Assembly (NCBI GenBank): GCA_028290345.1
Contig: JAQGKB010000090.1
Coordinates: forward strand, 1 to 18,425
DNA: 18,425 nt
Source of the DNA: Hyphomicrobiales bacterium
Lineage (GTDB): Bacteria; Pseudomonadota; Alphaproteobacteria; Rhizobiales; Devosiaceae
Direction: 5' to 3'
Under the pieces are notes generated by a model. It saw nothing but the letters and a program-made list of their open reading frames with translations. It was not told where the DNA came from and ran no database searches. The stretch's first letter is position 1. Every line of letters starts with the position of its first letter. The position numbers and the translations under genes were made by a program. Positions 6,749 to 15,035 of this stretch are shown here, in pieces.

Positions 6749-6829
6749 CATACCATTGGCTTTTGCCTCCGCGGATTCGCTTCGTTGCTGGCGCCAGTGG
6801 TTTGAATTAAGAATAGTCTGGATACCTCC

Positions 6830-8737
6830 TTGAGCAGCGAGAAAGCTGAAAGCGCCAAAGGGCGTGCAACGTCGTTTGCAAAAATTTCGGGCCGAAGGTC
6901 TTCCCCCGCGAAGACTTCGCTCGAGCACGCTGCCGATGCGCAGTGGGGCAGGGGCTTGTCGACGTTCGTGCGCATTAGCCGGCTGACCCTGCGTCATCCG
7001 TGGCAAGTTGCGATCACCATCGTTTCGACCTTCATCGCTGCGACCTTGCAACTGTTCATTCCTCGCCTTCTCGGCAGGGCCGTCGATCAGGCGCATGGCG
7101 TCGTCAGCGGAGGCAGCGGTGGAGCGGCCGCCCAGAATGCGCTCTGGGTCACCGCAATCACCCTTTTGGTGGTTAGCATCCTGCGCGGGCTTTTTACCAT
7201 GTCGCAGAACTACTATGGCGAATCCGTCGGCCACCGCACCGGCTACGAACTCCGCCTCGCCTTCTATGAGAAAATTCAGCGCCTGAGCTTTTCCTTCCAC
7301 GACAAGGTCCATACCGGCGATCTGATCACGCTGGGCATGCTCGACCTCGAAGGCGTGCGCATGTTCTTCTCCACCGGCCTCGTGCGCGTCGTGCTGCTTA
7401 GCGTGCTGGTTGGCGTCGGGGCTTACCTATTGATCAGCACCGATCTGGTGCTGGGCCTGTTGAGCCTCAGCTTTGTGCCCTTCGTCGCCTGGCGTTCGTC
7501 GGTGACCAATATCAGCCTGCGCCTGACCTGGAACACGCTGCAGGAGCGCCTCTCCGTGCTCAGCCGCGTCATGGAGGAAAACCTCGGCGGTATTCGCGTC
7601 GTCCGGGCCTTCGCCGCGCAGGAGCACGAGTTGTCGAAGTTCGATCACTCCTCCGCCGAAGCGCTGGAACTGGCGCACAAGCGCGTCAACATCCGCGTCA
7701 GCAATACCAGCGCCATGAACTTTTCGTTCCTCGCGGCGATGTGCCTGGTGCTTTGGGTAGGCGGCAATAAGGTGATCGATGGCGAGATCAGCGTCGGCAC
7801 GCTCGCCTCGTTCCTCACCTTCATGACCATTCTGCAGATGCCGGTGCGCCAGCTTGGCCTGATGGTCAATTCTTTCGCCCGCGCCTCGTCCTGCGGCACG
7901 CGCCTGTTCGAACTGCTCGATCTCGAGCTGCCGATCAAGGATGCGCCCGATGCCAAGGATCTGGTGGTCACCGACGGTACACTGCGCTTCGACAATGTGA
8001 GTTTCACCTACGAGGGCGCGGGCCATCCGACGCTGTCCGGGGTGAGTTTTGAAGCGCGTCGCGGCGAAACAGTCGGCATCGTCGGCCCGCCCGGCAGCGG
8101 CAAGTCCACGCTGGTGCACCTGCTGCCGCGCTTCTACGATGTCGACGGCGGTTCGATCACCATCGACGGCCAGGATATCAGCAAGGCCACGCTGCAATCG
8201 CTGCGCCGCGCCGTGGGCCTCGTGCAGCAGGATTCGTTCCTCTTCACCACCTCGATCGAAAACAACATCGCCTACGGCAACCCCTGGGCGCGCGAGCAAC
8301 GCATCGAGCGCGCGGCGGAATCGGCGCAATTGCACAACTATATCGCCGGGCTCCCGGCTGGTTACGGCACGATCGTCGGCGAACGCGGCGTCTCGCTCTC
8401 CGGCGGCCAGCGCCAGCGCCTTTCGATCGCCCGCAGCCTGGTGCTGAAGCCCGCCGTAATGATCTTCGACGATTCCACGGCAGCGATCGACGCCGGCACC
8501 GAGCAGCGCATCCGCAGTGCCATGAAGCGTTTCGCCAAGGATCGCGTGAACTTGGTCATCTCACATCGCCTCAGTTCGCTGATGCATGCCGACCAGATCC
8601 TCTTCGTCGAGGATGGTCGCATTGTCGAGCGCGGCACCCACGAAGAACTGCTCGCCATGGGCGGCCGCTACCGCGCTCTCTACGATCTGCAGGTGCGGCC
8701 CGGCGACGAGCCCCTGCAAACGGCGGAGGCAAGCTGA
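6830..8737 (+). CDS. ABC exporter half-transporter, degenerate-site subunit
   Basis: The protein has 635 residues if it starts at TTG 6830. A weak GGA lies 7 bp upstream, and GTG 6968 is an alternative that drops a hydrophilic leader. An ABC transmembrane domain (about residues 60-370) is followed by an ATPase domain. Visible motifs are Walker A GPPGSGKST (419-427), signature LSGGQ (523-527), Walker B MIFDD and switch His579. Asp548 replaces the catalytic glutamate, as in the degenerate-site subunits of heterodimeric exporters such as TM287. The partner gene overlaps the stop by one base (TGATG). Together they should form an inner-membrane exporter, possibly for lipid or drug-like molecules; the substrate cannot be read. 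No periplasmic binding protein or outer-membrane channel gene is adjacent. Confidence 0.9.
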   Translation: MSSEKAESAKGRATSFAKISGRRSSPAKTSLEHAADAQWGRGLSTFVRISRLTLRHPWQVAITIVSTFIAATLQLFIPRLLGRAVDQAHGVVSGGSGGAAAQNALWVTAITLLVVSILRGLFTMSQNYYGESVGHRTGYELRLAFYEKIQRLSFSFHDKVHTGDLITLGMLDLEGVRMFFSTGLVRVVLLSVLVGVGAYLLISTDLVLGLLSLSFVPFVAWRSSVTNISLRLTWNTLQERLSVLSRVMEENLGGIRVVRAFAAQEHELSKFDHSSAEALELAHKRVNIRVSNTSAMNFSFLAAMCLVLWVGGNKVIDGEISVGTLASFLTFMTILQMPVRQLGLMVNSFARASSCGTRLFELLDLELPIKDAPDAKDLVVTDGTLRFDNVSFTYEGAGHPTLSGVSFEARRGETVGIVGPPGSGKSTLVHLLPRFYDVDGGSITIDGQDISKATLQSLRRAVGLVQQDSFLFTTSIENNIAYGNPWAREQRIERAAESAQLHNYIAGLPAGYGTIVGERGVSLSGGQRQRLSIARSLVLKPAVMIFDDSTAAIDAGTEQRIRSAMKRFAKDRVNLVISHRLSSLMHADQILFVEDGRIVERGTHEELLAMGGRYRALYDLQVRPGDEPLQTAEAS

Positions 8738-10632
8738 TGTCGGCTGCAACGGATAGCGACGAGATCGAAAACACCAGCGGCCGCCCGCCCAAGGCTGTCG
8801 TTGGCTCGCATCGCGAGGAAGAGGAAGTCTTCGGCGCGGCATACGACCCGCGCATTGTTCGCCGGATCTGGAGCTATGTCCGCCCCTACCGCATGCAGGT
8901 CGCCATTTCGGTGGTGGCCGTGCTGGTGTTCACGCTGACGCAATTGGCCATCCCGCTGCTCATCCGCTACGCCATCGACAATGGCATGGCGACGAACGGC
9001 TCCAACCGCTCGACCCTAACGTGGGTGATCGCCGGCTTCGCCGTCACCATCCTCATCAACTACGCCGCCAGCTATGTGCAGGAAACCACGGTCGGCGCCG
9101 TCGCCGAAAACCTGCTGTTCGACCTGCGCCGCGCGATGTTCAGTCATCTGCAGCGCGTTTCGCTCTCCTTCATGGATAAGACCGAAGTCGGCCGGCTGAT
9201 GTCGCGCCTGCAGGGCGACGTCAATTCCATGCAGGAGTTTCTCGAGACTTCGGTGATGTCGGTCGGCGATATCGTGCTGCTGTTCGGCATCGTCGGCGTC
9301 TTGCTGTTCCTCGACTTGCGGCTGGGTCTATTGACCCTCTCGACGATGCCGATCCTCTTTATCGTGCGCCTGTTTTGGCTGCCGCCGGCAAAGGTGGCGT
9401 TCATGGGCGCACACGAGACCAATTCCACCGCAAATGGCGCACTAGCCGAAGGCATTAACGGGGTTCGCACCGTGCAGAGCCTTGACCGCCAGCGGGTCAA
9501 TTTCGACCTTTACGACGACAAGGCCCACACTAATTTGCGGGCCCACCTGCGGGCGGCAAAGTTCGCCCAGGTGATGGTGCCGATCGTCGATACCCTCACC
9601 GGCATCGCGATGGCTACGGTCATCGTCGTCGGCGGCTCGATGGTTTTGGGCCAGGCGCTCGATGTCGGCGTCATGGTGGCTTTCCTCTTCTATATCCAGC
9701 GCTTTTTCGATCCGATCCGCTCGCTGACCATGCAATATAGCGTCATGCAGCGCGCCATGGCCTCCGGTCAGCGCATCTCGGAAGTGCTGGACGTGCCGGT
9801 GGACGTGGTCGATGGCCCCAACGCCATCGCGTTGTCGCGCGACATGGATGGCTCGGTCGAATTCAAGAACGTCACCTTCGGCTACCGCAAGAACCAGCCG
9901 GTGCTGAAGAACATCAGTTTCAAGGTCAAGCCGGGCGAAACCGTCGCGCTGGTCGGGCCGACGGGCTCGGGCAAGACCAGCGCGATGGCGCTCGTGCACC
10001 GCTTCTATGACGTGTGGGAGGGCCAGGTGCTGGTCGGCGGGCACGACGTGCGCGAGCTGACGCAGGATTCGCTGGGCGATCAGGTCGCCATGGTGCTGCA
10101 GGATTCGTTCCTCTTCACCGGCTCGGTGATCGAGAACATCCGATATCACAAGACGCAGGCGACCCGCGAAGACGTGGTTGCCGCCGCCAAGGCGGTCGGG
10201 GCGCACGATTTCATCATGCGCCTGCCCGATGGCTATGACAGCAAGCTCGAGCAGCGCGGCGGCAATCTGTCGTCAGGCCAGCGCCAGCTGATCAGCTTTG
10301 CCCGCGCGCTGGTGGCCGACGCAAAAATCCTGGTGCTGGACGAGGCTACGGCAAACATCGACAGCTACACGGAAATGCTGATCCAGAAGGCGCTTGTCAC
10401 GCTGCTGCAGGGTCGCACCGGCCTTGTGATCGCGCACCGCCTGGCCACCATCCGCGGCGCCGACCGCATCATCGTGCTGCAGAACGGCGAGATGGTCGAG
10501 AGCGGTAACCACGACCAGTTGATGGCAAAGAAGGGCCTCTACGCCCGGCTCTACAACATGAACTATTCCTCGTTCGACGACATTCCCGACGAACTTGTTG
10601 CCGGGGCGGCACCGATCGGCAAGGCGACCTGA
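8737..10632 (+). CDS. ABC exporter half-transporter, canonical-site subunit
   Basis: The protein has 631 residues. The ATG at 8737 shares its A with the upstream TGA, and GGAGG (8725-8729) lies 7 bp before it. A soluble N-terminal stretch (about residues 1-45, acidic, with REEEEV) precedes the ABC transmembrane domain (about 50-350). The ATPase domain has Walker A GPTGSGKTS (407-415), Walker B VLDEAT with Asp535 and catalytic Glu536, and switch His567. Its signature is LSSGQ (511-515) in place of LSGGQ. This altered signature faces the partner's Asp-bearing Walker B, so the two defects fall in the same composite site. The other site, made of this subunit's Walker motifs and the partner's LSGGQ, is intact. 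The pair is MdlAB/TM287-288-like. A REP-like element follows 10 bp after the stop. Confidence 0.92.
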   Translation: MSAATDSDEIENTSGRPPKAVVGSHREEEEVFGAAYDPRIVRRIWSYVRPYRMQVAISVVAVLVFTLTQLAIPLLIRYAIDNGMATNGSNRSTLTWVIAGFAVTILINYAASYVQETTVGAVAENLLFDLRRAMFSHLQRVSLSFMDKTEVGRLMSRLQGDVNSMQEFLETSVMSVGDIVLLFGIVGVLLFLDLRLGLLTLSTMPILFIVRLFWLPPAKVAFMGAHETNSTANGALAEGINGVRTVQSLDRQRVNFDLYDDKAHTNLRAHLRAAKFAQVMVPIVDTLTGIAMATVIVVGGSMVLGQALDVGVMVAFLFYIQRFFDPIRSLTMQYSVMQRAMASGQRISEVLDVPVDVVDGPNAIALSRDMDGSVEFKNVTFGYRKNQPVLKNISFKVKPGETVALVGPTGSGKTSAMALVHRFYDVWEGQVLVGGHDVRELTQDSLGDQVAMVLQDSFLFTGSVIENIRYHKTQATREDVVAAAKAVGAHDFIMRLPDGYDSKLEQRGGNLSSGQRQLISFARALVADAKILVLDEATANIDSYTEMLIQKALVTLLQGRTGLVIAHRLATIRGADRIIVLQNGEMVESGNHDQLMAKKGLYARLYNMNYSSFDDIPDELVAGAAPIGKAT

Positions 10633-10642
10633 ACCAACCACC

Positions 10643-10717
10643 TCGTCATCCTCGGGCTCGACCCGAGGACCCAGTTCGTGGTGAGCACCACTCTCGCGTC
10701 GAGCGCGAGGATGACGA
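10643..10717. repeat. REP-like nested palindromic element
   Basis: The outer arms TCGTCATCCTCG (10643-10654) and CGAGGATGACGA (10706-10717) are perfect 12-bp inverses. Between and overlapping them are three smaller perfect stems: CTCGGG/CCCGAG (10651-10667), GTGGTG/CACCAC (10678-10691) and CTCGCG/CGCGAG (10693-10709). The sequence can thus fold as one long cruciform or as three hairpins. GTCATCCTCGGG-type repeats are, from memory, dispersed in many copies in Hyphomicrobiales genomes. Position just after an operon end suits transcript termination or 3'-end protection. Only one copy is seen in this window. Confidence 0.7.
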
Positions 10718-10825
10718 ACCTTGGGGGTGGGACGGCCGCTCTGTAGCATTGCAATCGCCCAGTCGAACCCCGATCTCCGATGCAGTAAGCGAGCCTTCAT
10801 AAGGCCGTAGCAGACGGAGACAGCG

Positions 10826-13800
10826 ATGAGCGCCGAGCTTCCCTTTGCCGATTTCGCCGGATCTCCCGCCGCTCGATCGCCTCTGCGCGAGGCAATCACC
10901 GCTGCGTGCCGGCGCCCCGAGCCGGAGTGCCTGCCGCCCTTGCTGGAGCTTGCGTCGGTGCCGCCGAAGAGCGCGGTCGCTATTGCCACGCTGGCCAAAA
11001 AGATCGTTACGACCATCCGAGCCAGCAACAATGGCCGCGGCATCGATGCGCTGATGATGGAATACTCGCTGTCGAGCGCGGAGGGTATCTCCTTGATGTG
11101 CCTTGCAGAAGCGCTGCTGCGCATCCCGGACAACGCGACCCGGGATGCGCTGATCCGCGACAAGGTCGGCCAGGGCAATTGGCAATCCCACTTCGGCGGC
11201 AACCGCTCGCTGTTCGTCAACGCCGCCACCTGGGCGCTGATTTTGACTGGCAAGCTGTCCGTGCCGTCCGATGAGGACGGCCTGTCGCAAACTCTGACCC
11301 GGCTGGTGGCGCGCGGCGGCGAGCCGCTGATCCGTCAGGGCGTCAATACAGCGATGAAATTGCTGGGAGATCACTTCGTCTCCGGCCAGAATATCGATGA
11401 GGCGATTGCCAAGGGCCGGGCCATGGAGGCGAAGGGTTTTCGCTATTCCTACGATATGCTCGGCGAGGCCGCGACGACCGCCGAGGACGCCGAGCGCTAC
11501 CTCAAGGACTATGAGAACGCCATCCATGCGATCGGTAAATCATCAGCAAATACAGGCATTTACAATGGGCCGGGCATCTCGATAAAGCTCTCGGCCCTGC
11601 ATCCCCGCTACGAGCGGGCGCAGCGCGAGCGGGTGATGGTCGAACTGCTGCCGCGGCTGCACCATCTCGCTCAACTCGCGAGGCGCTACGACATCGGGTT
11701 GAACATCGATGCCGAAGAGGCCGACCGGCTGGAGCTCTCGCTCGACCTGCTCGAAGTCTTGGCCTTCGATGGCAGGCTAAGTCGCTGGAACGGCTTGGGT
11801 TTCGTGGTGCAAGCCTATGGCAAGCGCAGCCCGTTCATCATCGATTATCTGATCGATCTGGCGCGCCGCAGCCAGCGCCGGTTGATGGTGCGGCTGGTCA
11901 AGGGGGCGTACTGGGACAGCGAGATCAAGGCGGCGCAGGTGGAGGGACTGGAGGACTATCCGGTGTTCACACGCAAGGTGCATACCGATGTTTGTTACGA
12001 GGCTTGCGCGAGGAAACTACTCGCCGCGCCCGAGGAAATCTTCCCGCAATTCGCCACGCATAACGCGCAGACCGTGGCCTATGTCATGGAAACTGCTGGT
12101 GAATCCTACCAGCCGGGTCAGTATGAGTTCCAGTGCCTGCACGGCATGGGCGAGCCGCTCTATGAGGAAATCGTCGGCCCGGAGAAGTTCGACCGGCCCT
12201 GCCGCATCTACGCGCCGGTCGGTTCGCACGATACCCTGCTGGCCTATCTGGTGCGGCGGCTGTTGGAGAACGGGGCCAACTCGTCCTTCGTCAACCAGCT
12301 TGCCGATCCGAAGGTAAGCACCGAGCGGCTGATTGCCGATCCAATTGAAACTGCAAGGGAAATCCAACCCGTCGGTGCGCCGCACCCAGGCATCGCCTTG
12401 CCGCGAAACATCTTTGGCGAGGAGCGAAAGAACTCTCGCGGCCTGGATCTGAGCGATGAGGCCGTGCTGGCCGAACTCGATGCCGCGCTGAAGGCCAGCC
12501 TCGCCACGGAATGGCTGGCGGCGCCGATTTCCGCGAGCGGTAAAATCGATGGTCCGCGCCAGCCCGTCCGCAATCCCGCCGACCATCGCGACAGCGTCGG
12601 CGAGGTCATCACATGTACCCCGCATGATGTCGACATGATCGCGACATCATCGGACGAGACGTCATGGTCGGCCATGAATCCAGCCCAACGCGCCGAGATT
12701 TTGCAGCGCGCCGCCGACCTGATGGAGGGTCGGATGGAGCACCTCATCGGCCTCATTATCCGCGAAGCTGGAAAATCGACCGGCAACGCAATCTCCGAAA
12801 TTCGCGAGGCCGTCGACTTCCTCCGCTACTACGCGGCGCAGGTGGGCGACTGGACCCAAACCGCTCCGCTCGGCACAGTCGTTTGCATCAGTCCGTGGAA
12901 TTTTCCACTGTCGATCTTTGTCGGCCAAGTCGCGGCGGCGCTGGCGGCGGGCAATGCGGTGATCGCCAAGCCGGCGGAGGAAACCCCGCTGATTGCGGCG
13001 GCGGGGATAAGTATTTTGCACGAGGCCGGCGTGCCGCTCGCCGCGCTGCAGTTCGCGCCCGGCGACGGTGAGGTGGGCGCAGCGCTGGTGGCGCACGACA
13101 AAACCGCCGGTGTGATGTTCACCGGATCGACCGAAGTCGCAAAGCTGATCCAGCAGCAACTGGCGAACCGGCTCGGCCCCGATGGCCGGCCAATTCCGCT
13201 GATCGCCGAGACGGGTGGGCAGAATGCGATGATCGTCGATTCCTCGGCGCTGGCCGAGCAGGTCGTCGCCGATGCGTTGACTTCGGCCTTCGACAGTGCG
13301 GGGCAGCGCTGTTCGGCGCTGCGGATCTTGTGCCTCCAGAACGATATCGCCGACCGGACCCTGGCGATGCTCAAGGGTGGGCTGGCCGAACTCCGGCTCG
13401 GCAATCCCGATCGGCTGGCGACCGATGTCGGCCCGGTGATTACCGCCGAGGCGCGCGAGACCATCCTGGCCCACATCGAGAAAATGCGCGCCGCCGGTTG
13501 CCCGGTCACGCAATTGCCGCTGCCGCTGGAAGCGGAGCTCGGCACGTTCGTGCCGCCGACCATCATCGAGGTCAAATCGGTTGCCGTGCTCAACCGCGAG
13601 GTCTTCGGCCCCGTGCTGCATGTGGTGCGCTACGCGCGGCAGGACCTCGACAAACTGATCGGCCAGATCAACGCGCTCGGCTACGGGCTGACCTTCGGGC
13701 TGCACACCCGCATCGACGAGACGGTGCGCCGGGTCACCGAGACGATCGAGGCGGGCAATATCTACGTGAACCGCAATATCATCGGCGCGGTGGTCGGGGT

Positions 13801-14479
13801 GCAGCCATTCGGCGGGCACGGCCTTTCGGGCACGGGCCCGAAGGCGGGCGGACCGCTCTACGTCCGCCGCCTGCTGCGTCGCCAGCCGCCAGCGACCCGA
13901 GCCAACCTACCCGAGCCCAATGCCGCTGCCGAGGCGCTGCTGGCTTGGCTGGAAACCGAAGGCCGATCCGAGCTGGAGCGGTGCCGGGCCTATTTCGTCG
14001 TGGCCCCCGCGCTGGGCGAAGTCGAACTGCGCGGCCCGGTGGGCGAGCGCAACAGCTATAGCCTCCATCCGCGCGGCGCGATCCTCGTCCAGCCCAGAAC
14101 GGAGATGGGGGCGTTGATCCAATTGAGCGCGGTGCTGGCAACGGGGAATTCGGCCCTGATCGACCGGTCGACGCCACTGCTGCAATTCCTCAAATCCTTG
14201 CCATCGGATACGCAGCGCAAAATCCGGTTCGGGCTCGACGCCGTGTTTGCGCCCGAGGTGAAGGGCGCGCTGGCCGAAGGACCGTCCGGCGAAATTCTGG
14301 CCCTCGCGAAGTCGCTCGCCGAGCGCGACGGTCCGTTGGTGACACTGCAGGGCGCCTTGAGCGTGGGGCTGCTCGATGGTTCGGAGGACTACAATCTGGA
14401 GATGCTGGTCAAGGAGCGCTTGGTTAGCATCAACACGGCGGCGGCGGGCGGCAATGCCAGCTTGATGACGCTTGAATAG
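10826..14479 (+). CDS. putA: Bifunctional proline dehydrogenase / L-glutamate gamma-semialdehyde dehydrogenase PutA
   Basis: The protein has 1217 residues; ATG 10826 follows GGAGA by 5 bp. It oxidises proline to glutamate in two steps and passes electrons through FAD to the membrane quinone pool. The proline dehydrogenase barrel (about residues 130-500) has IKLSALHPRY (Lys254), RLVKGAYWD, CLHGMGEPLYE and RIYAPVGSHDTLLAYLVRR. The aldehyde dehydrogenase half (about 555-1020) has SPWNFPLS (Asn692), the general base Glu795 in AETGG and the nucleophile Cys829 in GQRCSA. A roughly 200-residue C-terminal domain follows, as in long (type B) PutAs. There is no N-terminal ribbon-helix-helix, so this form should not repress its own gene. 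In related bacteria an Lrp-type PutR does that job, but none lies in the window. The 193-bp upstream gap is mostly REP element, leaving little promoter space. Confidence 0.97.
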   Translation: MSAELPFADFAGSPAARSPLREAITAACRRPEPECLPPLLELASVPPKSAVAIATLAKKIVTTIRASNNGRGIDALMMEYSLSSAEGISLMCLAEALLRIPDNATRDALIRDKVGQGNWQSHFGGNRSLFVNAATWALILTGKLSVPSDEDGLSQTLTRLVARGGEPLIRQGVNTAMKLLGDHFVSGQNIDEAIAKGRAMEAKGFRYSYDMLGEAATTAEDAERYLKDYENAIHAIGKSSANTGIYNGPGISIKLSALHPRYERAQRERVMVELLPRLHHLAQLARRYDIGLNIDAEEADRLELSLDLLEVLAFDGRLSRWNGLGFVVQAYGKRSPFIIDYLIDLARRSQRRLMVRLVKGAYWDSEIKAAQVEGLEDYPVFTRKVHTDVCYEACARKLLAAPEEIFPQFATHNAQTVAYVMETAGESYQPGQYEFQCLHGMGEPLYEEIVGPEKFDRPCRIYAPVGSHDTLLAYLVRRLLENGANSSFVNQLADPKVSTERLIADPIETAREIQPVGAPHPGIALPRNIFGEERKNSRGLDLSDEAVLAELDAALKASLATEWLAAPISASGKIDGPRQPVRNPADHRDSVGEVITCTPHDVDMIATSSDETSWSAMNPAQRAEILQRAADLMEGRMEHLIGLIIREAGKSTGNAISEIREAVDFLRYYAAQVGDWTQTAPLGTVVCISPWNFPLSIFVGQVAAALAAGNAVIAKPAEETPLIAAAGISILHEAGVPLAALQFAPGDGEVGAALVAHDKTAGVMFTGSTEVAKLIQQQLANRLGPDGRPIPLIAETGGQNAMIVDSSALAEQVVADALTSAFDSAGQRCSALRILCLQNDIADRTLAMLKGGLAELRLGNPDRLATDVGPVITAEARETILAHIEKMRAAGCPVTQLPLPLEAELGTFVPPTIIEVKSVAVLNREVFGPVLHVVRYARQDLDKLIGQINALGYGLTFGLHTRIDETVRRVTETIEAGNIYVNRNIIGAVVGVQPFGGHGLSGTGPKAGGPLYVRRLLRRQPPATRANLPEPNAAAEALLAWLETEGRSELERCRAYFVVAPALGEVELRGPVGERNSYSLHPRGAILVQPRTEMGALIQLSAVLATGNSALIDRSTPLLQFLKSLPSDTQRKIRFGLDAVFAPEVKGALAEGPSGEILALAKSLAERDGPLVTLQGALSVGLLDGSEDYNLEMLVKERLVSINTAAAGGNASLMTLE

Positions 14480-14483
14480 CGCC

Positions 14484-14720
14484 TCAACCGAGCTTGCCCT
14501 CGCCGCGATCGTTCGGCGACCACAGCACCCGCCGGATCGGCAACCATACCAGCGCGGCGCAAAGGCCGGCCGCCAGCATGGCGACGAGGGCAATCGCTGA
14601 GGCGAGCCCATCCTGATCGTGACTGAACAATCGCAGGATCAGCGTCGGGGCCGGGGCGCCGCTGCGCGGGATGAGCATTTGCGTCATCGGCAGTTCGAAG
14701 ACGCAAGCAAGGTGGGAGAC
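14484..14720 (-). pseudogene. 3' remnant of an FbpB-like iron ABC permease gene
   Basis: Read on the minus strand, this frame gives FELPMTQMLIPRSGAPAP and then a hydrophobic tail. It aligns with residues about 424-485 of the intact permease 2.4 kb to the right (FELPMSQMLLPQAGPPVP). By my hand alignment 23 of the first 46 residues are identical. At DNA level 14674-14700 matches 17061-17087 at 25 of 27 bases. Only the last 70 or so of about 510-560 permease residues remain, and the frame upstream of 14720 no longer resembles the family. There is no start with a ribosome-binding site, and a hairpin separates it from the operon to its right. It is therefore a decayed relic of a second Fbp-type permease or of a partial duplication. 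It ends 5 bp from the putA stop, on the opposite strand. Confidence 0.75.
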
Positions 14721-14788
14721 GAATACTTGTGCGAAATCGCGCGGCCGCGCTGGTCGGCTGATCGCGTGCCGTAGCAATCGTGACGGTC

Positions 14789-14816
14789 GGGCCGGTGGGC
14801 GATGCCCAACCGGCCC
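14789..14816 (-). terminator. Strong hairpin after the iron-transport operon
   Basis: GGGCCGGT (14789-14796) pairs with ACCGGCCC (14809-14816), continued by GGGC/GCCC (14797-14800 with 14804-14807) around a GAT loop with one bulged A (14808). This gives 12 base pairs in 28 bases. It begins 6 bp past the stop of the last operon gene. No T-run follows on the minus strand, so it is either a T-less terminator or a 3'-end stabiliser. Confidence 0.5.
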
Positions 14817-14822
14817 TGCGGG

Positions 14823-15035
14823 TCAGCTCTTTTTCCGGACGGCCCGGACGAGGCTTTCGAGCAGCAGCAGCACGCAGCCCAACACCAGGGCGATGCCGCC
14901 GGCGAGGGGCGGCAGCGACAGCAGCTTGATCGCGCCGGTGATGACGGCGACGAGAATGATCACGAACAGCGCGAGGCTGCCGTCATCGATGAACAGGCCG
15001 AGAAATTCGGAAACGGCGGTACGGATGAAGTTCAT
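14823..15035 (-). CDS. Small two-TM membrane protein, unknown function
   Basis: The protein has 70 residues. An amphipathic N-terminus (MNFIRTAVSEFLGLFIDDGS) is followed by two hydrophobic helices, about residues 20-39 (ALFVIILVAVITGAI) and 42-63 (PPLAGGIALVLGCVLLLLE), and a basic tail (RAVRKKS). The strongly basic C-terminus suggests it stays in the cytoplasm. The ATG shares ATGA with the stop of the upstream ExxE protein gene, so the two are translationally coupled and probably form one complex or act together. The hydrophobic pattern, the coupling and the hairpin right after the stop support a real gene. I do not recognise the family. It may be an accessory or stabilising subunit, which is inference. 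Confidence 0.75.
   Translation of the reverse strand: MNFIRTAVSEFLGLFIDDGSLALFVIILVAVITGAIKLLSLPPLAGGIALVLGCVLLLLESLVRAVRKKS

Larger units (their letters stand above)
6530..6829. other. 300-bp intergenic region between SARP gene and ABC exporter operon
   Basis: I see no gene. Small stems occur at 6528-6548 (AACCGG/CCGGTT) and 6600-6613 (GCCGG/CCGGC), both without T-runs. The right half holds the tandem 12-bp repeat, a possible promoter and no clear Shine-Dalgarno sequence before the TTG start at 6830. Its AT-richer composition suits a regulatory region. Confidence 0.5.

Noticed and set aside
6710..7312. 200-codon minus-strand frame across the exporter upstream region
   Set aside because: More than half lies opposite the exporter gene, there is no recognisable domain, and the intergenic part is better explained as regulatory DNA.
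7427..8335. 302-codon antisense frame inside the first ABC exporter gene
   Set aside because: It lies wholly within a gene with clear ABC motifs, and its composition (rich in Arg, His, Ala, Asp, Gln) is typical of a shadow frame in GC-rich DNA. No family is recognised.
9442..10206. 254-codon antisense frame inside the second ABC exporter gene
   Set aside because: Fully covered by conserved ABC ATPase sequence on the other strand; its His/Arg/Asp-rich product is a shadow frame.
10643..10717. Palindromic element considered as a tRNA-like or other structured RNA because of its three stems
   Set aside because: No tRNA consensus (no TTC loop, acceptor or CCA context), and the arms match a REP-type repeat better.
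12662..13819. 385-codon antisense frame inside putA
   Set aside because: It mirrors the aldehyde dehydrogenase domain, has no recognisable motif and no ribosome-binding site; a shadow of high-GC codon use.
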